The position numbers and the translations under genes were made by a program. A DNA stretch of 64,000 nucleotides from Flavobacterium sp. CF136 (GTDB taxonomy: Bacteria; Bacteroidota; Bacteroidia; Flavobacteriales; Flavobacteriaceae): NCBI RefSeq assembly GCF_000282055.1, contig NZ_AKJZ01000021.1:42838-106837 (forward strand), written 5' to 3'. The notes under the pieces were generated by a model that worked only from the letters and a program-made list of their open reading frames with translations, ran no database searches and was not told the DNA's origin. This document shows, in pieces, positions 44,670-53,272 of this stretch (position 1 is the first letter of the stretch; the number at the start of each line of letters is the position of its first letter).

Positions 44670-44758
44670 TGGTAACAGCTACTACAACGAATTTGGGTAA
44701 TTGGCTTAATGGGAAGTTAGTTTTGTACCAAACCCGTTGTAGTACCAGAACGTTAGGC
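44670..44758 (+). repeat. attC-like site 1
   Basis: The 89-nt site runs from inverse core TGGTAAC (44670-44676) to core GTTAGGC (44752-44758). ACTACAACG (44681-44689) pairs with CGTTGTAGT (44735-44743), and ATTTGGGT with ACCAAAC to extend the stem. The left and right spacers (AGCT and ACCAGAAC) differ in length. Its left arm is 37 of 38 identical to that of site 2. Confidence 0.75.
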
Positions 44759-44821
44759 GTCATTGTACCTCAGAAAGAAGAAAAAAGAACTAAAATTCAA
44801 ACCAAACGAAACTAAAAATTG

Positions 44822-45358
44822 ATGTCAGAAGAAAATCAAATTGAAATACCATTAAGTAAGCAAAAATTATATTTAATGTTATTTGGTTCAATAATATTTG
44901 TTGGAATTGGAACTTGGTTGGTAGTAAATCCACCTAAAAGTAATCATCCAATTTTTGGAAATCCAATGATAATTTTAATAAGCGGAATATCTGCAATTGT
45001 ATTTTTTGGATATATTACGTTTACCCTTTTTAAAAAATTACCTGACAATAAACCATGTTTAATAATTAATTCCGAAGGAATAATTGATAATTCTAGTGGA
45101 GTTTCAGCAGGAATCATTTTGTGGACAGATATAATCGAAATTTCAACATCGAACGTAATGAACCAAAAATTCTTAATGTTTATTGTAAAAAATCCTGAAG
45201 AATATATAAATCGTCAAAATGGAATTGTTAAAAGAAAAGCAATGGAAATAAATTATAGAACTTACGGTTCGCCAATTAGTATTTCTGCAAACACATTAGA
45301 CACAAATTTTGAAGAATTATATGAATTGTTACAAAGAAAATTCAACGAAAATACATAG
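44822..45358 (+). CDS. Cassette gene 2: STM3941-family membrane protein
   Basis: 178 residues from ATG 44822. Two transmembrane helices (about 14-34 and 46-66) and a C-terminal PH-like beta domain containing PCLIINSEGIIDNSSG, IILWTDIIEIS and KRKAMEINYRTYGSPISISAN. This layout matches the STM3941 family, small membrane proteins of unknown role. It starts 63 nt after the cassette core and ends 13 nt before its inverse core. Low-GC like its neighbours. Membership recalled from memory. Confidence 0.7.
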   Translation: MSEENQIEIPLSKQKLYLMLFGSIIFVGIGTWLVVNPPKSNHPIFGNPMIILISGISAIVFFGYITFTLFKKLPDNKPCLIINSEGIIDNSSGVSAGIILWTDIIEISTSNVMNQKFLMFIVKNPEEYINRQNGIVKRKAMEINYRTYGSPISISANTLDTNFEELYELLQRKFNENT

Positions 45359-45371
45359 AAAAACAACGAAC

Positions 45372-45503
45372 GACTAACAGCTACTACAACGGATTTGGGT
45401 AATTGGCTTAATTTGGAAATGGTTTGTATTTGTAAGTATTTATTTGATCCGAAAATAAGGTTTAATTTAACTTCAAACCACTTGTAGCAAGGGAACGTTA
45501 TAG
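45372..45503 (+). repeat. attC-like site 2
   Basis: From inverse core GACTAAC (45372-45378) to core GTTATAG (45497-45503), 132 nt. The left arm TAACAGCTACTACAACGG is nearly the same as site 1. The right arm CAAACCACTTGTAGCAAGGG pairs with it less perfectly (CTACAA with TTGTAG). The central part is longer and unlike site 1, as usual for attC sites. Confidence 0.72.
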
Positions 45504-45529
45504 ACAACGTTAAAAGACAAACGACACAT

Positions 45530-46087
45530 ATGAGAAACAATACATTGATTCTAACTTTGGCTTTTTTATTTTTTGCTTGTAATTCACATACAGAAAAAAA
45601 AGCAACAATTATTCAGACTGCTGACAATTCTGGCGTGACTTTGGTAAATAAAAAATCAGAAAGATTTATTCCTGAGACAAAGAAAACTGAAAAATTTGAC
45701 ACAATAATAGCCGACAGAAAGATACATATCACTATTAAAAGAACAGATCTTGACAGTTATGTAATCAATGAATATGAAGAAAATGGCAACAAGCAAATTG
45801 ACAAATACAGAGACGCTGAAATATCGCTGACAATTAAACGAAATTCACAAATACTTTTAGACACAATATTTATAAAAAAACAATTTTCAAAATACGCTGA
45901 CAATGGATTTATGGATATTGCAATTTTCCATAACTATTGGTTTAACAAGTTAGACAAAGATAAAATTGAATTTTTTGGATCTATTAGCAAACCAGAAACC
46001 GATTATGCTATTGACTTTTATCATTATTTTGACTTGACAAATAGAAAATTGACTTTTATTCAAAAACCCGAAGAAGACGAAGAATAG
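45530..46087 (+). CDS. Cassette gene 3: lipoprotein, DUF4738-like
   Basis: 185 residues. Lipoprotein signal LTLAFLFFACNSH. The mature part has a Lys/Thr-rich linker, then KFDTIIADRKIHITIKRTDLDSYV, LTIKRNSQILLDTIFIKKQF and DIAIFHNYWFNKLDKDKIEF, ending YFDLTNRKLTFIQKPEEDEE. This resembles DUF4738 proteins of Bacteroidota (memory). Predicted beta-rich and surface or periplasmic. The ATG is 27 nt after the cassette core and the stop 10 nt before the third inverse core. Confidence 0.7.
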   Translation: MRNNTLILTLAFLFFACNSHTEKKATIIQTADNSGVTLVNKKSERFIPETKKTEKFDTIIADRKIHITIKRTDLDSYVINEYEENGNKQIDKYRDAEISLTIKRNSQILLDTIFIKKQFSKYADNGFMDIAIFHNYWFNKLDKDKIEFFGSISKPETDYAIDFYHYFDLTNRKLTFIQKPEEDEE

Positions 46088-46096
46088 AAAAGCAAC

Positions 46097-46125
46097 CCAT
46101 AACAGCATATGTCTTAAAACGAGAA
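46097..46125 (+). repeat. attC-like site 3, left half only
   Basis: CCATAACAGC (46097-46106) repeats the NNNTAACAGC start of the other sites and is complementary to the GTTATAG opening of cassette 3. No matching right arm or GTTA core exists before the NlpC/P60 stop at 46168, so the site seems truncated where the array meets the chromosome. Confidence 0.5.
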
Positions 46126-46167
46126 ATTTATTATTACTCAAGATCAAAACATTGGACTTAAAAAACA

Positions 46168-47298
46168 TTATTCCAAAATACGATTTACCTGAGAAAAAGT
46201 TCTTTCATAGTAAGGCTCTTTTGTTGAAGAAATCATAACACCTCCGTGGGTTGAGGAATGAACAAATTTAATTTCTCCGTCAACAACTTCTACCACCATT
46301 CCTACGTGATTAATGTGATGCCTGCCATTGGTTTTAAAGAAAATTAAATCGCCTTTTTGCGCCTCATCAGTGTTAACTTTCATCCCAATTCGGGATTGTT
46401 CGATTGAACTTCTTGGGAGCTTAATATCAAAATTTCCAAAAGTACAGTACATTAATCCTGAGCAGTCAAAACCTGCTTTTGTTGTCCCTCCGGAACGATA
46501 ACGGGTTCCTATATTTTCAGTAGCATTCGATATTAGTTGATCTATTAAATCATAATGGTTACTCACTTTTATTAGTGCAGCAGAATCATTTTTAACTATT
46601 ACTTTATCATATGATTGCTGAGGAGATCCTAAAGTATCTTTTATTACCTGAGTTGGCTTTGAAGCCTGCAAAGCATCTGCTTTTTCTTTTGAGACATGGA
46701 TTTTTAAAATATATCCCAGTGGCAGTTTCTTTTTAATTTCCGGATTTTGCTTTTCTAATTCAGCAACAGAAATTCCAAACTCTTTTGCTATTCCATATTT
46801 CGTTTCTTTGGGCAAAACTTCTCTTGAAACTTCCACATCCGTAGATGTTTGAATACTACTTTCAATTGTTTTTTCTGAATCTGAAACTGCAATTACATTC
46901 GATGGAATCGTAATTTGCTGTCCTATTTTTAGCCCTTCGGTTTCTAAAAGTGGATTGGCTTTTTTTAAATCCTCCACGGAAATATTATATTTTTTTGAGA
47001 TTCCCCATAACGTTTCTTTTGCCTGAACTTCGTGTAATCCGGGAGTTGTGTTAGCAACAGTTTCATTAGGTTTTATTGTTGCTGATTGATTGGTATTTGG
47101 AATTAATAAAACCGAATTTAGTTTTAAAATTTTAGGAGCGTTTGGATTTGCTTTAATTATATCTTTTGGTTTCAGTCCGTATTTCTTAGCAATTATGGTA
47201 AGGTTTTCACCTTTTGAAATGGTGTGTTTGATATATTTTTCCTGAGAAAAACCTGCTATACTAAAAAAGAATATTATGATGGCTAACCTAAAAATCAT
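46168..47298 (-). CDS. LysM-NlpC/P60 peptidoglycan hydrolase
   Basis: 376 residues with a signal peptide (MIFRLAIIIFFFSIAGFSQ). Three LysM repeats follow: KHTISKGENLTIIAKKYG (about 23-66), LHEVQAKETLWGISKKYN (about 88-131) and SREVLPKETKYGIAKEFG (about 153-196). After a linker comes the NlpC/P60 domain: GFDCSGLMYCTFGNFDIKLPRSS with the catalytic Cys near 276, INHVGMVVEVV with the His, and FVHSSTHGGVMIS. It cuts stem-peptide bonds at the cell surface or in the periplasm. Its 3-prime end is duplicated at 43886-43915 across the cassette array. Confidence 0.93.
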   Translation of the reverse strand: MIFRLAIIIFFFSIAGFSQEKYIKHTISKGENLTIIAKKYGLKPKDIIKANPNAPKILKLNSVLLIPNTNQSATIKPNETVANTTPGLHEVQAKETLWGISKKYNISVEDLKKANPLLETEGLKIGQQITIPSNVIAVSDSEKTIESSIQTSTDVEVSREVLPKETKYGIAKEFGISVAELEKQNPEIKKKLPLGYILKIHVSKEKADALQASKPTQVIKDTLGSPQQSYDKVIVKNDSAALIKVSNHYDLIDQLISNATENIGTRYRSGGTTKAGFDCSGLMYCTFGNFDIKLPRSSIEQSRIGMKVNTDEAQKGDLIFFKTNGRHHINHVGMVVEVVDGEIKFVHSSTHGGVMISSTKEPYYERTFSQVNRILE

Positions 47299-47492
47299 TT
47301 GGGGGGATTTTTTTTATTTAACTGTGTATGATGTATTTAAGAGAATCCAATAAAAACAATGCATACCTATAAAGCGAATTTAACTTTTTAAACTAAAAAA
47401 AGCACTTTTTTTAACAAGTTTTTAAGTTCTGCTTAACATTTAAAAATGCTTCTGGGATAACTATTTTTTAAAATATTCATGATAAAACACAT

Positions 47493-47576
47493 AAGCCCTA
47501 GCCCAGATGGAAGCGGCATCCTTTTGTGGCGGAGTTCGCCACAAAAGATATAGCGCACAGCTGGAAATAGCTTCTA
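47493..47576 (+). ncRNA. Candidate structured RNA element, copy 2 (possibly Flavo-1 motif)
   Basis: AGCCCAGATGGAAGCGGCAT, then CCTTTTGTGGCGG, GTTCGCCACAAAAG, GATATAGCGCACAGCTGG. The 10-bp TTTTGTGGCG hairpin is complete. Conserved with 9117-9194 at AGCCC.GAT.GAAG.GG.ATCCTTTT and AAAAGATATA.CG.A.AGC, with compensating changes in both helices. Lies in the 332-nt gap before acnA with no ORF. Confidence 0.5.
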
Positions 47577-47580
47577 ACAA

Positions 47581-47608
47581 AAAACGCCCTGTTTTCACAG
47601 AGCGTTTT
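47581..47608 (-). terminator. Terminator of the downstream aconitase gene
   Basis: AAAACGCCCTG and CAGAGCGTTTT flank a 6-nt loop (a bulged GC-rich stem) 23 nt past the aconitase stop on the minus strand, followed by a T-run in that direction. Confidence 0.75.
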
Positions 47609-47630
47609 GAATATAATTGAATCTTAAAGA

Positions 47631-49895
47631 TTAAGCTTTTCCCGCAGCAATTAAATTTAATGCTGAACCTGCAACGAACCAGCCAATCTGACCTGCGTTG
47701 TAAGTATGGTTTGCCAAAATGATATCTTTAGAACCATCTGCATGAACGAATTCTAACGTTAATGGTTTTCCCGGAGCGAAATCAACTAAATCAATGAAGT
47801 TAATTGTATCGTTCTCCTGAATTTTATCGTAATCAGCTTCGTTGGCGAAAGTTAATCCTAAAAGACCTTGTTTTTTAAGGTTTGTTTCGTGGATACGGGC
47901 AAATGATTTTACCAATACCGCTTTAACTCCTAAGAAACGCGGCTCCATTGCAGCATGCTCACGAGAAGAACCTTCACCATAATTGTGATCTCCTACAACA
48001 ATAGAGGGAACTCCGGCTGCTTTGTATGCACGCGCTACCGCAGGAACTGCATCGTAAGCTCCTGTCAATTGATTTTTAACAGAGTTTGTTTTTTGATTGA
48101 ATGCATTTACGGCACCAATCAGCATATTGTTAGAAATATTATCTAAGTGTCCGCGGAAACGTAACCATGGTCCAGCCATAGAAATGTGGTCCGTAGTACA
48201 TTTTCCGAATGCTTTAATTAACAATTTAGCACCAGTAATGTTTTTTCCATCCCAAGGGTCAAACGGCGCTAATAATTGCAAACGGTCAGATGTTGGGCTT
48301 ACCACTACCTGAACTCCGGAACCGTCTTCAGCCGGAACCTGGAAGCCCGGATCTTTAACATCAAATCCTTTTGGAGGCAGTTCGTCTCCTGTTGGAGCTT
48401 CAAGTCTTACTTCTTCTCCATCTTCGTTGATCAAAGTATCTGTTAATGGGTTAAACCCTAAATCACCTGCAATAGCCATAGCGGTAACCAATTCCGGAGA
48501 ACCTACGAAAGCCAAAGTGTTTGGGTTCCCATCTGCACGTTTTGAGAAGTTACGGTTGAAAGAGTGAACAATGGTGTTTCTTTCTTCTTTCTCTGCCCCA
48601 TCTCTGTCCCACATACCAATACATGGTCCGCAGGCATTAGCAAAAACAGTAGCTCCAATTTTTTCGAAAGTATCGATAAATCCATCTCTTTCAATTGTAT
48701 AACGAACTACTTCAGAGCCTGGAGTAATTGTAAATTGAGATTTAGTTTTTAAGTTTTTAGCACTTACTTGTCTTGCCAAAGAAGCAGCACGAGAAATATC
48801 TTCGTAAGAAGAGTTTGTACAAGAACCAATTAAACCAACCTGAATTTGTAATGGCCAGTTATTTTTGATTGCTTCTTCTTTCATTTTTGAAATTGGAGTA
48901 GCTAAATCCGGAGTAAAAGGGCCGTTTAAATGTGGCTCTAATTCAGATAAGTTGATTTCGATAACCTGATCGAAATATTTTTCCGGATTAGCATATACTT
49001 CAGGATCTCCGGTTAAGTAATAAGCAACTTTATCTGCAGCATCAGCAACATCAGCTCTGTTTGTAGAACGCAGGTAACGCCCCATAGAAGCATCATAACC
49101 AAAAGTTGAAGTTGTAGCTCCAATTTCTGCACCCATATTACAAATAGTTCCTTTTCCTGTACAGGACATAGAAGTAGCACCTTCACCAAAATATTCAACG
49201 ATAGCACCAGTACCACCTTTTACGGTTAAGATACCGGCAACTTTAAGAATAACATCTTTAGGAGCAGTCCATCCTGATAATTTACCGGTTAATTTTACTC
49301 CAATTAATTTAGGAAATTTCAATTCCCAAGCCATACCGGACATAACATCTACAGCATCAGCTCCTCCAACACCAATAGCTACCATTCCTAAACCACCTGC
49401 ATTTACAGTGTGAGAATCGGTACCAATCATCATTCCACCCGGGAAAGCATAATTTTCAAGTACTACCTGGTGAATAATTCCGGCTCCCGGTTTCCAGAAA
49501 CCAATTCCGTATTTATTAGAAACAGAAGAAAGGAAATCAAAAACTTCGTTACTTTGTGTTTTTGCTCTGGCCAAATCGGTTGCAGCATCAACTTTAGCCT
49601 GAATCAGGTGATCACAGTGAACTGTTGTTGGAACAGCCACTGTTTTCTTTCCGGCATGCATAAATTGTAATAAAGCCATTTGCGCCGTTGCATCCTGACA
49701 TGCTACGCGATCCGGTGCAAAATCAACATAATCAACACCTCTTCCAAACGCCTTCGTTGGATTTCCGTCCCAAAGGTGATTGTACAAAATTTTCTCAGTC
49801 AATGTAAGTGGACGACCAACAATTTCTCGTGCCTTATCAACACGACCAGGCATGTTGGCGTACACTTTTTTTATCATTTCAATATCAAAAGCCAT
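47631..49895 (-). CDS. acnA: Aconitate hydratase (mitochondrial-type)
   Basis: 754 residues. Interconverts citrate and isocitrate in the TCA cycle with a 4Fe-4S cluster. [41 protein letters not shown] (first cluster Cys, about 354) and [14 protein letters not shown] (other two Cys) are present. The C-terminal swivel domain has [43 protein letters not shown]. It resembles the mitochondrial aconitase branch more than E. coli AcnA. The symbol is given by function; a second, unrelated aconitase lies directly upstream. Confidence 0.95.
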   Translation of the reverse strand: MAFDIEMIKKVYANMPGRVDKAREIVGRPLTLTEKILYNHLWDGNPTKAFGRGVDYVDFAPDRVACQDATAQMALLQFMHAGKKTVAVPTTVHCDHLIQAKVDAATDLARAKTQSNEVFDFLSSVSNKYGIGFWKPGAGIIHQVVLENYAFPGGMMIGTDSHTVNAGGLGMVAIGVGGADAVDVMSGMAWELKFPKLIGVKLTGKLSGWTAPKDVILKVAGILTVKGGTGAIVEYFGEGATSMSCTGKGTICNMGAEIGATTSTFGYDASMGRYLRSTNRADVADAADKVAYYLTGDPEVYANPEKYFDQVIEINLSELEPHLNGPFTPDLATPISKMKEEAIKNNWPLQIQVGLIGSCTNSSYEDISRAASLARQVSAKNLKTKSQFTITPGSEVVRYTIERDGFIDTFEKIGATVFANACGPCIGMWDRDGAEKEERNTIVHSFNRNFSKRADGNPNTLAFVGSPELVTAMAIAGDLGFNPLTDTLINEDGEEVRLEAPTGDELPPKGFDVKDPGFQVPAEDGSGVQVVVSPTSDRLQLLAPFDPWDGKNITGAKLLIKAFGKCTTDHISMAGPWLRFRGHLDNISNNMLIGAVNAFNQKTNSVKNQLTGAYDAVPAVARAYKAAGVPSIVVGDHNYGEGSSREHAAMEPRFLGVKAVLVKSFARIHETNLKKQGLLGLTFANEADYDKIQENDTINFIDLVDFAPGKPLTLEFVHADGSKDIILANHTYNAGQIGWFVAGSALNLIAAGKA

Positions 49896-49965
49896 ATGAT
49901 TTAATTGTTTTTGTTAGTTTTTTTCAACATTCTAAGATACGAAAAATTGAGTAGTTACATAAAAA

Positions 49966-49992
49966 AAAGCCTGAGTTTATGACTCAGGCTTT
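49966..49992 (-). terminator. Terminator of acnB
   Basis: AAAGCCTGAGT (49966-49976) pairs with ACTCAGGCTTT (49982-49992), 5-nt loop, A/T-rich flanks. It separates the two aconitase genes. Confidence 0.85.
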
Positions 49993-50023
49993 CAGAATTA
50001 TGATTAAATTAACTAATCATTGA

Positions 50024-52807
50024 TTATTTCACAAGTAATTTATGAGAAGGTGCAAACTTGGTTAAATTAATACCTTTCACCGCTGTTACGTATTCCTCTA
50101 TAGTAGGAGTTCTGCCCAATATTGTAGAAAGAACTACAACCGGAGTAGAGGAAAGAAGCGACTCTCCTTTTTTACCTTCAGTATCTTCAACTACTCTTCC
50201 CTGGAAAAGACGTGTAGATGTTGCCATTACCGTATCTCCCTTAGCAGCTTTTTCCTGGTTCCCCATACAAAGGTTACAACCAGGACGCTCTAAATATAAC
50301 ATGTTTTCGTATTCTGTACGCGCTGCACCTTTAGGAGCATCATCATTAAATTCGAAACCAGAATATTTCTGTAAAACTTCCCAATCACCTTCAGCTTTAA
50401 GCTCATCTACGATGTTATAAGTAGGAGGCGCTACTACAAGAGGCGCTAAAAATTCTACCTTTCCTTTTTGCTCTTCTATATTCTTAAGCATTTGAGCAAG
50501 GATTTTCATGTCGCCCTTATGAACCATACAAGAACCAATAAATCCAAGATCTACTTTTTTATCACCTCCGTAGAAAGATAACGGTCTGATTGTATCGTGA
50601 GTATATCTTTTAGAAACATCATTATTATTTACGTCCGGATCAGCAATCATTGGCTCTGCAATCACATCAAGATCAACCACAACTTCAGCAAAATATTTAG
50701 CATTTGCATCAGGAGTCAAAGCTGGTTTCTCTCCAGTTTTAATCTCTGTAATTCTCTTATCCGCTTTATTAATCAATCCCTGAAGAACATGTTTATCATT
50801 GTCCATTCCTTTATCGATCATGATTTTGATTCTGCCTTTTGCAATTTCTAATGATTCAACTAAAGTATCATCTTCAGAAATACAGATAGAAGCTTTTGCT
50901 TTCATTTCTGCAGTCCAGTCCGTAAAAGTAAATGCCTGGTCAGCAGTCAGCGTTCCTAAGTGAACCTCAATGATTCTACCCTGGAATACGTTCTCACCAC
51001 CAAATTGCTTAAGCATTTGAGATTGTGTAGCATGAACCACATCACGGAAATCCATGTAACTTTTCATATCTCCTTTGAAAGTAACTTTTACAGATTCCGG
51101 AATTGGCATTGAAGCTTCTCCGGTAGCAAGTGCAAGAGCAACTGTTCCTGAATCAGCACCAAAAGCAACACCTTTGGACATTCTTGTATGTGAGTCACCA
51201 CCGATAATGATCGCCCACTCGTCTATTGTAATATCGTTAAGTACTTTGTGAATTACGTCCGTCATTGAATGATAAACTCCTTTCGGGTCACGAGCAGTGA
51301 TTAGACCGAAGTCGTTCATGAATTTCATCAATTTTGGAATGTTTGCCTGCGCTTTTTTATCCCAAACTGAAGCAGTATGACAACCTGATTGGTAAGCACC
51401 ATCCACGATTGGCGAAATTACTGTAGCAGCCATAGACTCCAATTCCTGAGCAGTCATAAGACCTGTAGTATCTTGCGATCCTACAATATTAACTTCTACA
51501 CGAACATCAGATCCGGCGTGTAATACTTTCCCTGGAGTCGTACCAACAGCGTTTCTGTTGAAGATTTTTTCAACAGCTGTAAGTCCTTGTCCTTCAATAG
51601 AAACTTCTTTCGATGGAGCAAATACAGTAGGAATATTGATACCTAAAAGTTTACATGCAAATGTTTGTATTTTTTTACCAAATACAATCGCATATGACCC
51701 ACCAGCCTTAATGAATTCCAATTTCTGAGGCGTAAATGCCTTAGAAATGTCAATCAATTCCTGATCGCCATTATATAGTTTTTTCTTTTTTGTGTTTATT
51801 GTAAGAACTGTCCCGGTAGCAACAGAATATGTTTCTTCCAGAACCGGATCACCACTTTCATTACGAATTAGGTTGCCATCTGCATCCAATTTTTTAACCC
51901 AGTTTTTAAGGTCAATACCAATACCACCAGTAACATCAACAGTTGTTAGGAAGATTGGAGAAATACCGTTTGTACCTCCAACAATTGGAGCAATATTTAC
52001 GAATGGAATATATGGGCTTGCTTGTTTACCTGTCCAAAGAGCCACGTTGTTTACACCTGACATTCTTGATGAACCTACACCCATGGTACCTCTCTCAGCA
52101 ATTAACATCACGCTTTTATCAGGATGTTGTGCCTGAAGTGCCTTAATTTCGTCTTGTGCCTGAGGAGTAATCATACATTTACCATGCAATTCACGATCTG
52201 AACGTGAATGAGCCTGGTTACCCGGAGAAAGTAAATCTGTCGAAATATCTCCAACTCCAGCGATAAAGGTTACAACTTTAATTTCTTCCGCTATTTCCGG
52301 AAGTTTTGTAAAAAACTCAGCTTGTGCGTAACTTTCAATAATTTCTCTGGCAATTGCATTACCGCTTTCGAACGCTTCTTTAAGACGATCTGTATCCGCA
52401 TCATAAAGATACACTTGTGTCTTAAGAACTTTTGCAGCTTCTTTCGCAATAGCAGCATCATTACCCAAAGCTAAATCAAGAAGCACTTCAATTGAAGGAC
52501 CACCTTTCATATGTGATAATAATTCAAAAGCAAAAGCAGGAGTAATTTCATTTAAAACAGATTGACCTAAAATAATCTCCTTTAAAAATTTGGCTTTTAC
52601 ACTAGCAGCACTAGTAGTTCCTGGTATAGTGTTGTAGATAAAAAATTTAAGAGAATCTTCTCTGTATTCATTATTTACATCTTTAACTTGAGCAATAATT
52701 ACACTTAACAAATCGGCACCATCAATTGGTTTCGGGTTAAGTCCTTGTTCTTTACGCTCTTCAATTTCTTTAAGGTAATCTTTATAAATAGTATTATCAA
52801 AAGCCAT
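50024..52807 (-). CDS. acnB: Bifunctional aconitate hydratase 2 / 2-methylisocitrate dehydratase
   Basis: 927 residues. The HEAT-like N-terminal domain (EITPAFAFELLSHMKGGPS and a tandem helix region) precedes the swivel and catalytic domains, the AcnB order. Visible: ERGTMGVGSSRMSGVNNVALW, PIVGGTNGISPIFLTT, GGDSHTRMSKGVAFGADSGTVALA, LGFIGSCMVHKGDMK and ERPGCNLCMGNQEKAAKGD with cluster Cys residues. Acts in the TCA and methylcitrate cycles. A TAAATTTG promoter match lies 31 nt upstream. Length is somewhat greater than the 865-residue E. coli enzyme. Confidence 0.95.
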   Translation of the reverse strand: MAFDNTIYKDYLKEIEERKEQGLNPKPIDGADLLSVIIAQVKDVNNEYREDSLKFFIYNTIPGTTSAASVKAKFLKEIILGQSVLNEITPAFAFELLSHMKGGPSIEVLLDLALGNDAAIAKEAAKVLKTQVYLYDADTDRLKEAFESGNAIAREIIESYAQAEFFTKLPEIAEEIKVVTFIAGVGDISTDLLSPGNQAHSRSDRELHGKCMITPQAQDEIKALQAQHPDKSVMLIAERGTMGVGSSRMSGVNNVALWTGKQASPYIPFVNIAPIVGGTNGISPIFLTTVDVTGGIGIDLKNWVKKLDADGNLIRNESGDPVLEETYSVATGTVLTINTKKKKLYNGDQELIDISKAFTPQKLEFIKAGGSYAIVFGKKIQTFACKLLGINIPTVFAPSKEVSIEGQGLTAVEKIFNRNAVGTTPGKVLHAGSDVRVEVNIVGSQDTTGLMTAQELESMAATVISPIVDGAYQSGCHTASVWDKKAQANIPKLMKFMNDFGLITARDPKGVYHSMTDVIHKVLNDITIDEWAIIIGGDSHTRMSKGVAFGADSGTVALALATGEASMPIPESVKVTFKGDMKSYMDFRDVVHATQSQMLKQFGGENVFQGRIIEVHLGTLTADQAFTFTDWTAEMKAKASICISEDDTLVESLEIAKGRIKIMIDKGMDNDKHVLQGLINKADKRITEIKTGEKPALTPDANAKYFAEVVVDLDVIAEPMIADPDVNNNDVSKRYTHDTIRPLSFYGGDKKVDLGFIGSCMVHKGDMKILAQMLKNIEEQKGKVEFLAPLVVAPPTYNIVDELKAEGDWEVLQKYSGFEFNDDAPKGAARTEYENMLYLERPGCNLCMGNQEKAAKGDTVMATSTRLFQGRVVEDTEGKKGESLLSSTPVVVLSTILGRTPTIEEYVTAVKGINLTKFAPSHKLLVK

Positions 52808-52837
52808 AGTAAATAGGTATTTTTATTTTTTTGTTCG

Positions 52838-52845
52838 CAAATTTA
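52838..52845 (-). promoter_or_regulatory. -7 element of acnB
   Basis: TAAATTTG on the minus strand fits TAnnTTTG, 31 nt before the acnB start. Confidence 0.5.
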
Positions 52846-53219
52846 GGAATTAAAGCCGACAATTAAAAAAAATATAACAGATGTAGCTTTTTCAAAAATT
52901 ATTATTGCAAAATAATGAATTACACCACTTTTTATTGTCAAAAATTTAATTTTGAATTCAAATAATAAATTATCAATAATTTAAAATCTATTCTTTAACA
53001 AAGTCGAAATTTAATGTTACAAAGGAAGTGGGATTTTACCCCGTTTTTAAGGAAGAACTTTTCTAAATAAGCAATTATAACGTTGTAGTTTCTTCTTTCA
53101 ATGTTACTTTCTACGTAATACTACTTAAAATTTTAAAAAAAAATTAACTGAATTATTTCGAATTTTCTATTAATTCAAATCTCTGAATGTTTTTCTGAAA
53201 AATTTTATTAAAAATAAAA

Positions 53220-53251
53220 AAACCTAACAGACTTTAAAATCTGTTAGGTTT
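53220..53251 (-). terminator. Terminator of moxR
   Basis: AAACCTAACAGA (53220-53231) pairs with TCTGTTAGGTTT (53240-53251), 8-nt loop, 22 nt after the MoxR stop on the minus strand. Confidence 0.85.
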
Positions 53252-53272
53252 ACATAATATATCTTTTTAGTT

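Larger units (their letters stand above)
43967..46103 (+). mobile_element. Integron-like gene cassette array of three units (attC-flanked, no integrase)
   Basis: Three genes in one orientation are each followed by a palindrome starting NNNTAACAGC. Each unit opens with GTTA and closes with an inverse core complementary to its own opening. Unit 1 opens GTTACCA (43967) and its inverse core is TGGTAAC (44670), 7 of 7; extending gives 12 of 13. Unit 2 opens GTTAGGC (44752), inverse core GACTAAC (45372), 6 of 7. Unit 3 opens GTTATAG (45497), inverse core CCATAAC (46097), 6 of 7. This is the defining property of integron cassettes. No tyrosine recombinase lies here, so it resembles a CALIN. Confidence 0.75.
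52808..53272. other. AT-rich intergenic region between acnB and moxR
   Basis: 465 nt. It holds the acnB -7 element (minus-strand TAAATTTG, 52838-52845) and a terminator hairpin at 53220-53251. The rest is AT-rich with no ORF or long palindrome that I can see. Confidence 0.5.

Noticed and set aside
48503..49216. Alternative-frame ORFs in acnA and acnB
   Set aside because: They fall within firmly identified aconitase genes and have no start context or family.
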